Below are positions 9,398 through 17,616 of a stretch of DNA of 64,000 bases, one piece after another. The translations under genes and the position numbers were made by a program. The DNA is from Ignavibacteria bacterium (GTDB taxonomy: Bacteria; Bacteroidota; Ignavibacteria; OLB7), in assembly GCA_020635205.1 (NCBI GenBank), contig JACKAE010000002.1, positions 620,001 through 684,000 of the forward strand, in the 5' to 3' direction. How positions within the stretch are numbered: position 1 is the first letter of the stretch; every line of letters starts with the position of its first letter. Below the pieces are notes generated by a model that did not search any database, was not told the origin of the DNA, and saw only the letters and a list, made by a program, of their open reading frames with translations.

Positions 9398-10176
9398 ATC
9401 AGAAGAAGAATATCGGTTTGAACGCAATTCTTTCCAGATTTCAGTTGGGAGAAATTGCTCTTGAGGAGGCAGTTACCATCATTGAGTCGACGAATGGATT
9501 TCTGACAACAGCTTCAACAACTACCGACATCGACAGGGAAAAGCGGTGTGGATTGCCAGAGGTGATTTACTGCGAATCGAAAACGGCGGAGCAGATTATT
9601 GAAGTCGTCCGCGTTCTCAGAGAGCGTGTGGGGATTGCCTTCGGCACTCGATGTTCTCCGGAGAAGAGTGCCACTGTCTGCAAAGAATTTCCTGAGGCTG
9701 ACTATGATCCCCTTTCGCGCACAATTCGGGTTGGTGATCGGGTGGAGAATTGGACAGAAATTCGGACTGGGATTATCGCTGCCGGAACGAGTGATCTTCC
9801 CGTTGCCGAGGAGGCTGCCCGGACGTTGGAGACGTTCGGTGCTCCGGTGCAGCGCGTTACAGATGTGGGGGTTGCAGGCATCCACAGACTTCTGGCACAC
9901 CAGAAGACACTCGATGAGGTTGGCGTTCTAATTGTGGTTGCTGGAATGGAGGGGGCACTCCCAAGTGTGGTTGGGGGGATTACGCGGCAACCTTTGATTG
10001 CCGTCCCCACAAGTGTCGGCTATGGAACAGCCCTCAACGGATTTACGCCACTTCTCGGCATGTTGACAAGCTGTGCCTCAGGCATTACCGTTGTTAATAT
10101 CGACAACGGTTTTGGTGCGGCAGCAGCAGCAATGCGCATATTGAAAGCAATAGTAGAAAGTGCCGCGAAGAAGTAA
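9394..10176 (+). CDS. larB: Nickel-pincer cofactor biosynthesis protein LarB
   Basis: LarB carboxylates nicotinic acid adenine dinucleotide and releases AMP, the first step of nickel-pincer cofactor synthesis. The 260-aa protein has an N-terminal extension and a C-terminal PurE-like (AIR carboxylase) fold: ARTLETFGAPVQRVTDVGVAGIHRLL in the middle, VVAGMEGALPSVVGG near residue 190, and PTSVGYG near residue 208. It directly follows larE and shares its start/stop ATGA. Confidence 0.92.
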   Translation: MNQKKNIGLNAILSRFQLGEIALEEAVTIIESTNGFLTTASTTTDIDREKRCGLPEVIYCESKTAEQIIEVVRVLRERVGIAFGTRCSPEKSATVCKEFPEADYDPLSRTIRVGDRVENWTEIRTGIIAAGTSDLPVAEEAARTLETFGAPVQRVTDVGVAGIHRLLAHQKTLDEVGVLIVVAGMEGALPSVVGGITRQPLIAVPTSVGYGTALNGFTPLLGMLTSCASGITVVNIDNGFGAAAAAMRILKAIVESAAKK

Positions 10177-10273
10177 TGTTGCAGATGCTTATACTCTCTT
10201 TGTTGTCGCAACAATTATTTTGTCGGTGTGGAATTTTAGATGTCTTTTTGATTGAATGTACTAAGGTGACGAG

Positions 10274-10732
10274 ATGATATACGTAACGCGCAAAGCCCAC
10301 TTTTCGGCCTCACACAGGCTTTACAACCCTGAGTTTAGCGATCAACAGAATCAAGAAATCTTCGATAAGTGCAACAACCCAAACGGTCACGGTCACAACT
10401 ATGTTGTTGAGGTGACAGTGAAGGGAGTACCCGATCCGCAGACCGGATATGTGATTGACTTGAAGAAGCTCGCCCGCATTCTTGATCGGGAAATCATCGA
10501 CAAGGTCGACCACAAACACCTGAACCACGATGTCGATTTTCTCAGAGGCATCATTCCGACTGCCGAGAACCTTGCCGTTGTTTTCTGGGGCATACTGAAA
10601 TCGAGTATTCCCTCAGGAGAACTTCATAGTATTAAGGTCTTTGAATCCGACAACAACTTTGTGGAATATTATGGTGAGCCTATCCAACTTGTCCGATATG
10701 GTCTCTTGAATCAGGAAGGAGTAGAAGTATGA
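10274..10732 (+). CDS. queD: 6-carboxytetrahydropterin synthase (QueD/PTPS family)
   Basis: QueD turns dihydroneopterin triphosphate into 6-carboxy-5,6,7,8-tetrahydropterin, the second step to preQ0. The 152-aa protein has the zinc histidines in ASHR (near residue 15) and NGHGHNY (near residue 41), the catalytic CNNPNGHGH cysteine, and the DHKHLNHD motif near residue 80. An AGGTGACGAG sequence precedes the start. It overlaps folE by 4 bp, so the enzyme that makes its substrate is co-translated. A PTPS with a different product cannot be fully excluded, but the CxxxxHGH pattern fits QueD. Confidence 0.9.
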   Translation: MIYVTRKAHFSASHRLYNPEFSDQQNQEIFDKCNNPNGHGHNYVVEVTVKGVPDPQTGYVIDLKKLARILDREIIDKVDHKHLNHDVDFLRGIIPTAENLAVVFWGILKSSIPSGELHSIKVFESDNNFVEYYGEPIQLVRYGLLNQEGVEV

Positions 10733-11349
10733 GTCAGGCAGATATAGTGAAGACGTCGAATGGAATCTTTGAAGAGGGGAGAGTAGAGGGGGGATTCAAT
10801 ATGAATCGAATGGAAGAACTCGTTCGGGAGAATCTTTTACTTGTGGGAGAAGACCCTGATCGGGAGGGGCTGCTGAGGACACCACAGCGCGTGGCTAAAG
10901 CGTGGGAGTTCTTGACAGAAGGGTATACCAAGAATATCGACGAAGTGTTGAACGAAGCAATCTTCGAAGAGAGGTACGACGAAATGGTGATCGTGAAGGA
11001 TATCGACTTTTATAGTCTTTGTGAACACCACTGCCTACCTTTCTTCGGCAAGGCGCATATCGCATATATCCCGAACGGGAAGATCGTCGGCCTCTCAAAA
11101 ATTCCTCGCATTGTCGACATCTTCGCCCGGCGCTTGCAAGTGCAGGAGCGAATGACCCAGCAAATTGCAGAGACGCTTCAGGCAAAACTTCAACCGCAAG
11201 GTGTTGCTGTGGTAACTGAGGCGAGCCACATGTGCATGATGATGCGTGGAGTGCAGAAACAGAATAGCGCAACCACCGCAAGCGCGATGCTCGGAGTCTT
11301 CAAGCATCAAGTTGAGACGAGAAATGAGTTTATGACCTTAATTGGATAG
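10729..11349 (+). CDS. folE: GTP cyclohydrolase I
   Basis: FolE converts GTP to 7,8-dihydroneopterin triphosphate, which feeds folate, biopterin and the QueD pathway. The 206-aa sequence has the zinc ligands in LCEHHCLPFFGKAHIAY and in SHMCMMMRGV, and the GLSKIPRIVDIFARRLQVQE segment. The ATGA overlap with queD gives the listed start; an in-frame ATG at 10801 with a much better GAGGGGGGATTCAAT leader would give a 182-aa protein of normal family length and may be the main start. With queD it supplies CPH4, the precursor also needed by QueC-type enzymes. Confidence 0.93.
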   Translation: MSQADIVKTSNGIFEEGRVEGGFNMNRMEELVRENLLLVGEDPDREGLLRTPQRVAKAWEFLTEGYTKNIDEVLNEAIFEERYDEMVIVKDIDFYSLCEHHCLPFFGKAHIAYIPNGKIVGLSKIPRIVDIFARRLQVQERMTQQIAETLQAKLQPQGVAVVTEASHMCMMMRGVQKQNSATTASAMLGVFKHQVETRNEFMTLIG

Positions 11350-11492
11350 CAGTGTAGGAGTGTGAGAGTCTAAGAGTGTGGGAGTGGTAGCCGCAGATCT
11401 TTAGTCTGAGCCGGGATTGGTAGAGGAGGTTACGTCAATGATGTAGGGAGTCGAGAGGAGGAAGTGGGGCCGTATTCTATCTTCCCTTTTTT

Positions 11493-11567
11493 CTCCTGTT
11501 TTGAATTTTGAACTCCTCCTCAGCCTTTTTGTTCCTGTTTTGAATTTTGCCTTTTGAATTTTGCCTT
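11493..11567. repeat. A/T-rich TTTTGAATTTTG repeat
   Basis: Three tandem relatives of TTTTGAATTTTGCCTTTTG lie here, the same words found at 7318-7345 and 7558-7588. The repeat crosses the stop codon of the YihY gene, so its last ~18 residues are repeat-encoded. Just upstream (11350-11400) a short degenerate run of GTGTGGGAGT/GTGTGAGAGT words is present. Confidence 0.7.
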
Positions 11568-12539
11568 CTTCTTCCCCGGCATCTTCTTTGCTATTCGGTG
11601 GAACGTTCGCCGTGCATTCCACGTGCTTTGTTTGACGTGGTAGGCAACCTCGGCTCCGATTACGAAGACGAGGGCTGTGTAGTAAATCCAGAAGGCACTG
11701 GCTGCAAGGAAGGCGTATGCACCATAGACTCGTGAGAATGTCTTGAACTCGGCTAAATACAATGTGAAGACCAGACGAGCAACCATCCAGAGGAGAGCAC
11801 TAATCAGCGTTCCTGTCATGATGATTGTGTAGCGTTGCTTCTGGTAAGGGGTGAAGCGAAAGATGACGAAGAAGAGGATGATGGCGATGACAAGGTTGAG
11901 AGTCTCAGAAACGAACCAGTCGAGGTTGATGATCGGGATTGATTCAACGATCTTCTCGTTTAACGAGGCGACAACTTGCAGCATCGGGCCGAGGAGGATC
12001 GAGATGAAGACGAGGAGACCGATGAGAAAAATCGTCATCATGTCGTACAGCTTATAGATCAGGAAGAATCTTTCCTCCCGGCAGCGCATGATGTTATTCA
12101 CGCCAACCCGAATCGAGGAGGCCAGTGCCGAGCTTGTCCAGAGCAGGCCGAAGAAGCCGAGTGCACCTGCGATTCCTCTGTTCTCAACAATCGAACTCAC
12201 TTGCGTCCTGATAAGCTCGATAATCTGTTGCTGTTGTCCCGCAGAGATCAGAAATCTGTCGAGGTATGTGTTTAACTGCACTGCAACTGTATCTGGGTTG
12301 AGAAGGTAGCCGAGAACGAAGAGGAGGATTAGTACTGTCGGAACTAAGGCGATGGCGATGTTGAAGGCAATGCCGGCTGCTAAGAGGAAGATGTGGTCAC
12401 CGTCGGAGCGGAGGGCAATCTGCCAGATGTTCTTCCAGAGCCAAACGAACCAATCACGAAGGGTTCTTGCCCCCTCGGCTATCGGTTCGCCGAGGATAGA
12501 AAAATTCGGTAGTGTTTTATCGAGTAGTTGTTTTAGCAT
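11520..12539 (-). CDS. YihY/UPF0761 family inner-membrane protein
   Basis: This 339-aa protein has about six hydrophobic segments and the family pattern: AAGIAFNIAIALVPTVLILL (about residue 55), GFFGLLWTSSALASSIRVGVN (about residue 128), and YGAYAFLAASAFWIYYTALV near the end. It was once annotated as ribonuclease BN, a name now rejected for the family; the true function is unclear (transport or envelope role proposed). The C-terminal GKKKAKFKRQNSKQEQKG is encoded by the A/T repeat. It stands alone on the minus strand. Confidence 0.82.
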   Translation of the reverse strand: MLKQLLDKTLPNFSILGEPIAEGARTLRDWFVWLWKNIWQIALRSDGDHIFLLAAGIAFNIAIALVPTVLILLFVLGYLLNPDTVAVQLNTYLDRFLISAGQQQQIIELIRTQVSSIVENRGIAGALGFFGLLWTSSALASSIRVGVNNIMRCREERFFLIYKLYDMMTIFLIGLLVFISILLGPMLQVVASLNEKIVESIPIINLDWFVSETLNLVIAIILFFVIFRFTPYQKQRYTIIMTGTLISALLWMVARLVFTLYLAEFKTFSRVYGAYAFLAASAFWIYYTALVFVIGAEVAYHVKQSTWNARRTFHRIAKKMPGKKKAKFKRQNSKQEQKG

Positions 12540-12685
12540 GATATCTGCAAAACAGCAAAAGGCTATTGAAAGGGCATCTGTCGACTATCTCACCTGACTG
12601 AAGTTGGGTCTTAGTGGGAGGATCATTTCTGATCAGTCGATTGTACCTCGGAAGGTGAGTGATCGAATACAGCTACATACTAACA

Positions 12686-12732
12686 AAAACGTCCGACATT
12701 GCGGAATGCGATGTCGGACGTTTGTTTTTTCG
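12686..12732. terminator. Rho-independent terminator
   Basis: AACGTCCGACAT and ATGTCGGACGTT form a perfect 12-bp stem with a short loop, with A-rich sequence on the left and a T run on the right, so it can act in both directions between yihY and the lolA-like gene. Confidence 0.85.
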
Positions 12733-12789
12733 CTGTGCCGAAAGAATTTGGTTTTCAAACTGCAATCGACAAGTACCAATTCATCAACT

Positions 12790-13425
12790 CTACTTCGTCA
12801 GATCGATAATCTTTGCCCCCTTTGGAGCAGTAAAGGAAAAACGGGAGGAGGCAATCGTCTTGTTATAGCTTGCGCTGGAGATTGTCAAGGTCATTGTGCC
12901 GAGTGTAGGGCTGGTAACGGTAATTTTCTGGAATCGGTGGCTACCCTTATCGATGTAGAGTGTTGCACTGGAAATATCTCCTACCTTATTCGACCCACCT
13001 GCCGAGCACTCCACAATCCAACAACTTCTTCCATTTACCGTAGCGTTCCCGTTCAGCGTTGATGTATAGTCGCCGGGAAATGATTGAAGAATATCTTTCG
13101 GCGTGATCTGTCCACCACTTGCAGCTTTGTTAATCACCACTTGGTTCCGATCCTTGATATAAGTCCAAGTCTTGGTTCCATTGCTCACGATTGTTTGCGT
13201 TGGGAGAGTTAACCGGAACTTGTTTCCGGTGGCATATTCCAACGTACCGGAGACTGCCCCACCCGAACCACTTTGCGAGAAGTTGATCTTCGCCGAGGTT
13301 GTTTTGTTGTAAAGCTCTTTTGTTTTCTTGACGATTGCGTTAACGTCATCTTCGAGAAGGTGTGCTTGGAGTGCAAAGGGGAGGAGAAAAAGTGTGGTAG
13401 CGATGAGTATTGATCTTCTGTCCAT
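12790..13425 (-). CDS. LolA-like outer-membrane lipoprotein carrier
   Basis: This 211-aa protein has a signal peptide (DRRSILIATTLFLLPFALQA) and a LolA fold pattern: a helical start VNAIVKKTKELYNKTTSAKINF, then beta strands GTLEYATGNKFRLTLP, NGTKTWTYIKDRNQVVIN, SATLYIDKGSHRFQKITV. LolA ferries lipoproteins across the periplasm; Bacteroidota/Chlorobiota also use LolA-like proteins for other lipids. The start is set at the second ATG codon of MMDRR, though either may be used. Confidence 0.8.
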   Translation of the reverse strand: MDRRSILIATTLFLLPFALQAHLLEDDVNAIVKKTKELYNKTTSAKINFSQSGSGGAVSGTLEYATGNKFRLTLPTQTIVSNGTKTWTYIKDRNQVVINKAASGGQITPKDILQSFPGDYTSTLNGNATVNGRSCWIVECSAGGSNKVGDISSATLYIDKGSHRFQKITVTSPTLGTMTLTISSASYNKTIASSRFSFTAPKGAKIIDLTK

Positions 13426-13622
13426 CATTGTTCTATCTATAGCGTTTCAGTGAATTTCGTGATTTTTTGCCGCAATGCGCCTTTGTCCTATCAAGAGAAG
13501 AAGTGTTTAACAGGAAGATCGTGATTTTATTGAGTTTGCGGATAGAGTGAAGGCCACGACATTATAACATCCTCACACAACCTCTTCAGCCAATTCCCAA
13601 ATCGGCAATCCCAAATCTGAAA

Positions 13623-15824
13623 TCAGAACTCCCCATCCACCTGCAAGCTCCACTTCCCACTAACGTTCCCTTGAATCTCTTGCAAACTTCCAGCAGATAT
13701 TACCCTTCGGTCGGCATACCACGTCTCATCGTACCGTAAGGCTATTGCGAAACTTGGGATTGGTTTCCAGGCTGCAAGCAGATAGAAGCGACGCCCTTCT
13801 CCCGAAAGTGCAATGTTGGAAACTCTTCCCGGAAGGTCTTGTTCAAATTCGTAGAGGCGAGTATCACTTCCGTCAGCATCAAACAAAATTATTCTGCTGC
13901 TGAGATGAAGAGTCTGAAGCAGGTTCCACCTGAGGTCGAGATATGTTAGAACGCCATTTTGATCGGAGACAATCTCGGAGAACCGAGCAACTTTCCCTTC
14001 CACTCGCGCCCGAAGCTCTACTGATCCTTCTCGTGGTTTCCATTGAGCTGTTACTCTACCACTCGCAATCGTTCGGTCGATAACCTTTCGCACTTCCCGA
14101 CCAGAAGTATCTTCAGTTAAGGCTATATCTTGATTCTCTTCTCTCCGCAAGCGTACCTCAACATCCAATTCGCGAGTGATGCCGTAGCTGAGAAATACTC
14201 CTCCTTCAGTTCCAATTATCGGAAAGGGATTTGTCTGGTTCCCTTCAGGAATTGTGTAGATATCACCGTAGAGTGAAAGAAACGTTCGAGGGAAGAGGCG
14301 AGTTCGGATGCCGAGATAGATGCCTCGTTCATTGCGAGGGTTTGCCGGAGATTCGCCAAAAGCTACGCCGTATGGGGAGAAGAAGTCAGGATGATAAGAG
14401 CGTGCTGACAGTGTTAAATCTGCTCCCGGAAGCCGAAGTGCCGTTCCCGAAACTATGCTCACATCTCCGCTCTCGTCAACGGCAAGTTCGCCAAACGCCC
14501 TTCCATGCGAGAAGGAGAAGTCGGCATCGAGGCTTGCCAACGTCCAGTGATCTCGTAGGGGAATCTCTAACCCTGAAGAGATGAGAGGGAGGCTATAGTC
14601 ACCCCTTCCCACTGTTAGCCCTACTCTTCCACCGGTAAAATATCCATCGAGATGTCCACCGATGACTCTTTCCGACAACGTTGCCGAACGGCGAAGTTCA
14701 GTTCGCGTTCGGCGGAGTCCACCTTCGCGAATCGAGCTAACAGTATTGGTAGAACTTCCGTCGGCATCGAGAGTTTCAACGAGGCTTCCATCCAGAGATC
14801 GCCTCGAGATAAAGGCACTTGCTGCAAGCCAGGGTGGGAGCCAATTCCCTCGATGTACTTTGATCCCTCCACCTCGAAAGAAATAGCGTTCTCCTGCTGA
14901 ACGATAGCTGCGCAACCCTCCACCACTGTTGTAAGGATCACCCGTAGCCGAGGTTCCCTTCCTCCCGCTGAAGGTCTTACCGAAAACCAAGCCTTGGCCA
15001 AACCCTGCTGTGTAGTCGCCGAGGAAGAGTGTTGCGGGAGTGAAGTCTGCGCGAGCGTGGAGGCTTACGAAGGAACCAAGCCGAGTCTCTGTTTTCAAGT
15101 CCTCCGAATTGATTTCGCCTTCAATCCTCTCATAATTATCGTAAGTGAAGTTGGTAGTATCGATAAAACTGAGTGGTTCTCCCGGGTCTTTTTCGAACGT
15201 AATGCCTCCGGCATATTTGCCATAGTTGGCTAAGATTCTACTGAGAAATCCTTCCCGTGACCCTGTATAGCGTGAGCCAATTGCGACGGTATCCAGTGTC
15301 GGAGGCGAACCGGGTGATGGTCTGCTCGCCAGCACTCTGTACTGACTCTCAGAATAACCACGCCGTTCCTCAACATCTCGAGTTATTCTCCCTCGAAATT
15401 GAACGTGAAGTTCTGGGGAAGGGGGAGGAATTCCCAATATCGTTAAGGACTTGAGTACTTGTAGAGCTTCCATTGGCAACCAGTTCAGGGAGGAGAAATC
15501 ATCAAACGAATCGGGATGTTCACTCTTGAGAAATTCGAGAATCCGAACCGCTGTTTGGGGAGAGATGCCGGGAAGCTCCGAGAGTTCTTCGGCAGATGTA
15601 GTGTAGAGTTGAAGTGGATTCGTTCGATATCGCTCGATCAGGTCGAGTATCCCGTCGTCGATCTCTTCTTCACCGAGAATTTGTTCTAAGAGATTGTCGA
15701 GGTCGGTCTCTTCGCTCTGGCAGAAGAGTGTCGGAGGGAGGAGTGCGATTGCTGCTAACAGCAAGAGAGGGGCACGCAAAGTTGCAGAGGGGCGCAACGC
15801 CGCAAAGAGGTTCTGGGTGTTCAT
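13623..15824 (-). CDS. Helix-hairpin-helix outer-membrane beta-barrel protein
   Basis: This 733-aa exported protein has a signal peptide (ending TLFCQ) and then a ComEA-like helix-hairpin-helix segment, LSELPGISPQTAVRILEFL, near residues 78-96, in the periplasm. The remaining ~550 residues are alternating beta-barrel strands with aromatic girdles (TLFLGDYTAGFGQGLVFGK, YFFRGGGIKVHRGNW) ending in a short final strand, SLQVDGEF. This architecture is widespread in Bacteroidota/Chlorobiota but has no settled function; DNA uptake and envelope tethering are possibilities. I chose the ATG 87 bp inside the long frame because the signal peptide begins there. It follows the PorV-like gene by 32 bp. Confidence 0.75.
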   Translation of the reverse strand: MNTQNLFAALRPSATLRAPLLLLAAIALLPPTLFCQSEETDLDNLLEQILGEEEIDDGILDLIERYRTNPLQLYTTSAEELSELPGISPQTAVRILEFLKSEHPDSFDDFSSLNWLPMEALQVLKSLTILGIPPPSPELHVQFRGRITRDVEERRGYSESQYRVLASRPSPGSPPTLDTVAIGSRYTGSREGFLSRILANYGKYAGGITFEKDPGEPLSFIDTTNFTYDNYERIEGEINSEDLKTETRLGSFVSLHARADFTPATLFLGDYTAGFGQGLVFGKTFSGRKGTSATGDPYNSGGGLRSYRSAGERYFFRGGGIKVHRGNWLPPWLAASAFISRRSLDGSLVETLDADGSSTNTVSSIREGGLRRTRTELRRSATLSERVIGGHLDGYFTGGRVGLTVGRGDYSLPLISSGLEIPLRDHWTLASLDADFSFSHGRAFGELAVDESGDVSIVSGTALRLPGADLTLSARSYHPDFFSPYGVAFGESPANPRNERGIYLGIRTRLFPRTFLSLYGDIYTIPEGNQTNPFPIIGTEGGVFLSYGITRELDVEVRLRREENQDIALTEDTSGREVRKVIDRTIASGRVTAQWKPREGSVELRARVEGKVARFSEIVSDQNGVLTYLDLRWNLLQTLHLSSRIILFDADGSDTRLYEFEQDLPGRVSNIALSGEGRRFYLLAAWKPIPSFAIALRYDETWYADRRVISAGSLQEIQGNVSGKWSLQVDGEF

Positions 15825-15856
15825 GATGTTTTGGGTGAAAGTGGTGGTGAAGGTTG

Positions 15857-16681
15857 CTACCAGGTGATGCCAGCTCCGAAGACGTGGCGGAACCCGAGTG
15901 GGTCTACCCAAGAGCCGCCGTAGTCGACAATGATATTTCCTGTCCGGAATCCAACTCCAAATCCAACAGTGGAAGGCTCCGATGCGATGCCACCCCGCAC
16001 AGGTATATTTTCTATTGGCTCTACCTCAACCCCGATTGCAAAGCCGAGGTCGTGACGAAGTTCTTGCACAATATCGGCTGAAAGTGAGAGGGTAGAGTCA
16101 GGTGTCCAAGCAAAACCGAGTGAGAGACGTTGTGGAATATCTTGATCGGAGACAGCACTTCGCGTCACGTTTACAAAGGATGCACCGAAGACTGCTTCCG
16201 GAGAGACTTGCACTTGCGTTCCGATGTCGAGCAATGGAATAACGTTCGAGCCATATTGTTCAATCGAAACGCTTTGAAGTAAGAGTGTGGCTCCAACCCT
16301 GAGGTATTGCTCAAGCTGTGTTGCCGCTACGATCCCTCCAGCCGACTCACTATATGCACCAGTGCCAAACGCAGCACCATTCAGCCCAACACTTAACGAT
16401 TCGCCAAACGACATACTACCGATAAATGCTCCCTCTCTATATCCTTCAATGCCGAGAGCCGATGGAGAGTATGAACCGAGAAGACTTCCTCCTTTCACTG
16501 TTGGCAAAGTAGCCGGGTTCCGGTGAACAAACCATCCACTTCCTGTTCGTGCTGTTGTGGAGCCAGCAAATCCAGCTTCGAGTGGGTCAACACGTTGGAG
16601 AGTTTGGGCGGATAAAATCTCTCCCACAAAAAAGAGTAGTACGATTGAGTAGAGAGAGCGAACGACTGGAGAGTATGCCAT
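15857..16681 (-). CDS. PorV/PorQ-like outer-membrane barrel
   Basis: This 274-aa protein has a signal peptide ending ILSAQ, then PLEAGFAGSTTARTGSGWFVHRNPA, the start typical of UPF0164/PorV-PorQ 14-strand barrels, and a C-terminal strand FRHVFGAGITW. PorV shuttles T9SS cargo and PorQ belongs to the attachment complex; which one this resembles cannot be decided by eye. It is the first gene of a two-gene unit with the HhH barrel protein and marks the last clearly chromosomal gene before the defence island. Confidence 0.72.
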   Translation of the reverse strand: MAYSPVVRSLYSIVLLFFVGEILSAQTLQRVDPLEAGFAGSTTARTGSGWFVHRNPATLPTVKGGSLLGSYSPSALGIEGYREGAFIGSMSFGESLSVGLNGAAFGTGAYSESAGGIVAATQLEQYLRVGATLLLQSVSIEQYGSNVIPLLDIGTQVQVSPEAVFGASFVNVTRSAVSDQDIPQRLSLGFAWTPDSTLSLSADIVQELRHDLGFAIGVEVEPIENIPVRGGIASEPSTVGFGVGFRTGNIIVDYGGSWVDPLGFRHVFGAGITW

Positions 16682-17034
16682 AATAGATTATAGATTTATA
16701 AGGGTTAATGGAACAGTCAGGATGAGTTCACGTCAATAGTGCGAAACATTTTCAATCTAAAGAAAAAATCGTGGTTTTTCTTGAAAAAGCGATGACTTTC
16801 CCTCTTCTTTAATTCATCGGTACAACAATGGTACAACTATTGTTGGAACAACACGGTCTTAAATGACTCATTCTGATACGATTATCACCGTTAAAGTACA
16901 TGTTGTACCGTCCATCAATAGCACCTTATCGCGACAGGACACTACGCAATAGAACGCAAAATACGCACTCGGATGTTCCCTTGCTGACCAGATTGGTATT
17001 GTTTTCTGTCCTTGTTTCTCCTTTCCCACGTTGC
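16682..17034. other. Intergenic, with a GTACAAC inverted repeat
   Basis: There is no gene in this stretch. CAACAATGGTACAACTATTGTTG (16823-16845) has CAACAAT/ATTGTTG inverted arms around GTACAAC words, which recur at 16900-16912. It may be a repressor site or a promoter element of the island, but nothing shows which protein binds. Confidence 0.4.
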
Positions 17035-17180
17035 CTGACCCACTGCGAAGCGTGGTGAAGTCTGACCGATGCGGCCAGCCCCTCAACCCCCGGCCCGCGC
17101 CAGTCGCACCGCGACCCGTGTTAGGGGGTGACCGGCTGTCTTACCGCATCGGTCACTTCACCTTCGCCTCCGCAGTGGAG
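17035..17180 (+). ncRNA. Large structured leader upstream of the DUF6876 gene
   Basis: An imperfect inverted repeat of about 35 bp per arm spans this leader. The left arm (17040-17074) runs ACTGCGAAGC...GTGGTGAAGTCTGACCGATGCGG; the right arm (17144-17177) reads CCGCATCGGTCACTTCACC...CTCCGCAGTG. Inner CAACCCCC/GGGGGT and GCCAG/CGGCTG segments can extend the fold. It ends 26 nt before the DUF6876 start. The hairpin core TGACCGATGC/ATCGGTCACTT recurs in small form at 35321, ahead of the primase-like gene of the conjugative element. A regulatory leader, a small RNA or a replication/transfer hairpin are all open. Confidence 0.5.
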
Positions 17181-17205
17181 GTCATTCAACAGAAGGAGAA
17201 ATGAC

Positions 17206-17571
17206 ATGACCGACAAAAACCCCCTCACCAAATCTGATCTGGCTCAATTCTATGGAACCAAATTCTTATATCGTCATGCACTTGTATCCTCGGTTTGCTA
17301 TACCGATGGCATCAAGTACATGGCCGAAAAAGGTGAAGCATACTGGTTGATTGACGAAATAGCTTTCGCTCAAAAAGTCGGAGCTGTTGCAGCAGAAGAG
17401 TTCCAGCACTGGACACTGAAAGTCTCTACCGATCAATCCGCAGTGCTCAAATGCAGCGATGGCAATGATAAGATCGTATCCGAGGAACCCATCCCCTTCA
17501 CCGACTTCCCTCTGGATGAAATCTCGATCTACTACACCAATAACGTGATCTTGCTACCAAGCGAATACTGA
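17206..17571 (+). CDS. DUF6876 family protein
   Basis: This 121-aa protein matches the DUF6876 pattern: an early tryptophan-free start DLAQFYGT, AYWLIDEIAFAQ, FQHWTLKV, ALKCSDGN and the C-terminal PIPFTDFPLDEISIYYTNN...LLPSEY. The family is small, cytosolic and common on plasmids and integrative elements of Bacteroidota and cyanobacteria; its function is unknown. The start is set by AAGGAGAAATGAC just upstream. It sits between the structured leader and a strong terminator as a single-gene unit. Confidence 0.8.
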   Translation: MTDKNPLTKSDLAQFYGTKFLYRHALVSSVCYTDGIKYMAEKGEAYWLIDEIAFAQKVGAVAAEEFQHWTLKVSTDQSAVLKCSDGNDKIVSEEPIPFTDFPLDEISIYYTNNVILLPSEY

Positions 17572-17580
17572 TCCTGTCTC

Positions 17581-17615
17581 CCTGCTCCAGCATGTCTGGA
17601 GCAGGGATTGTTTTT
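17581..17615 (+). terminator. Rho-independent terminator
   Basis: CCTGCTCCAG and CTGGAGCAGG pair with a 5-nt loop, followed by GATTGTTTTT. It ends the DUF6876 unit and faces the convergent CBASS operon. Confidence 0.85.
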
Positions 17616-17616
17616 C

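Noticed and set aside
11520..12539. Ribonuclease BN
   Set aside because: The YihY family was misnamed; the sequence is an integral membrane protein without nuclease motifs.
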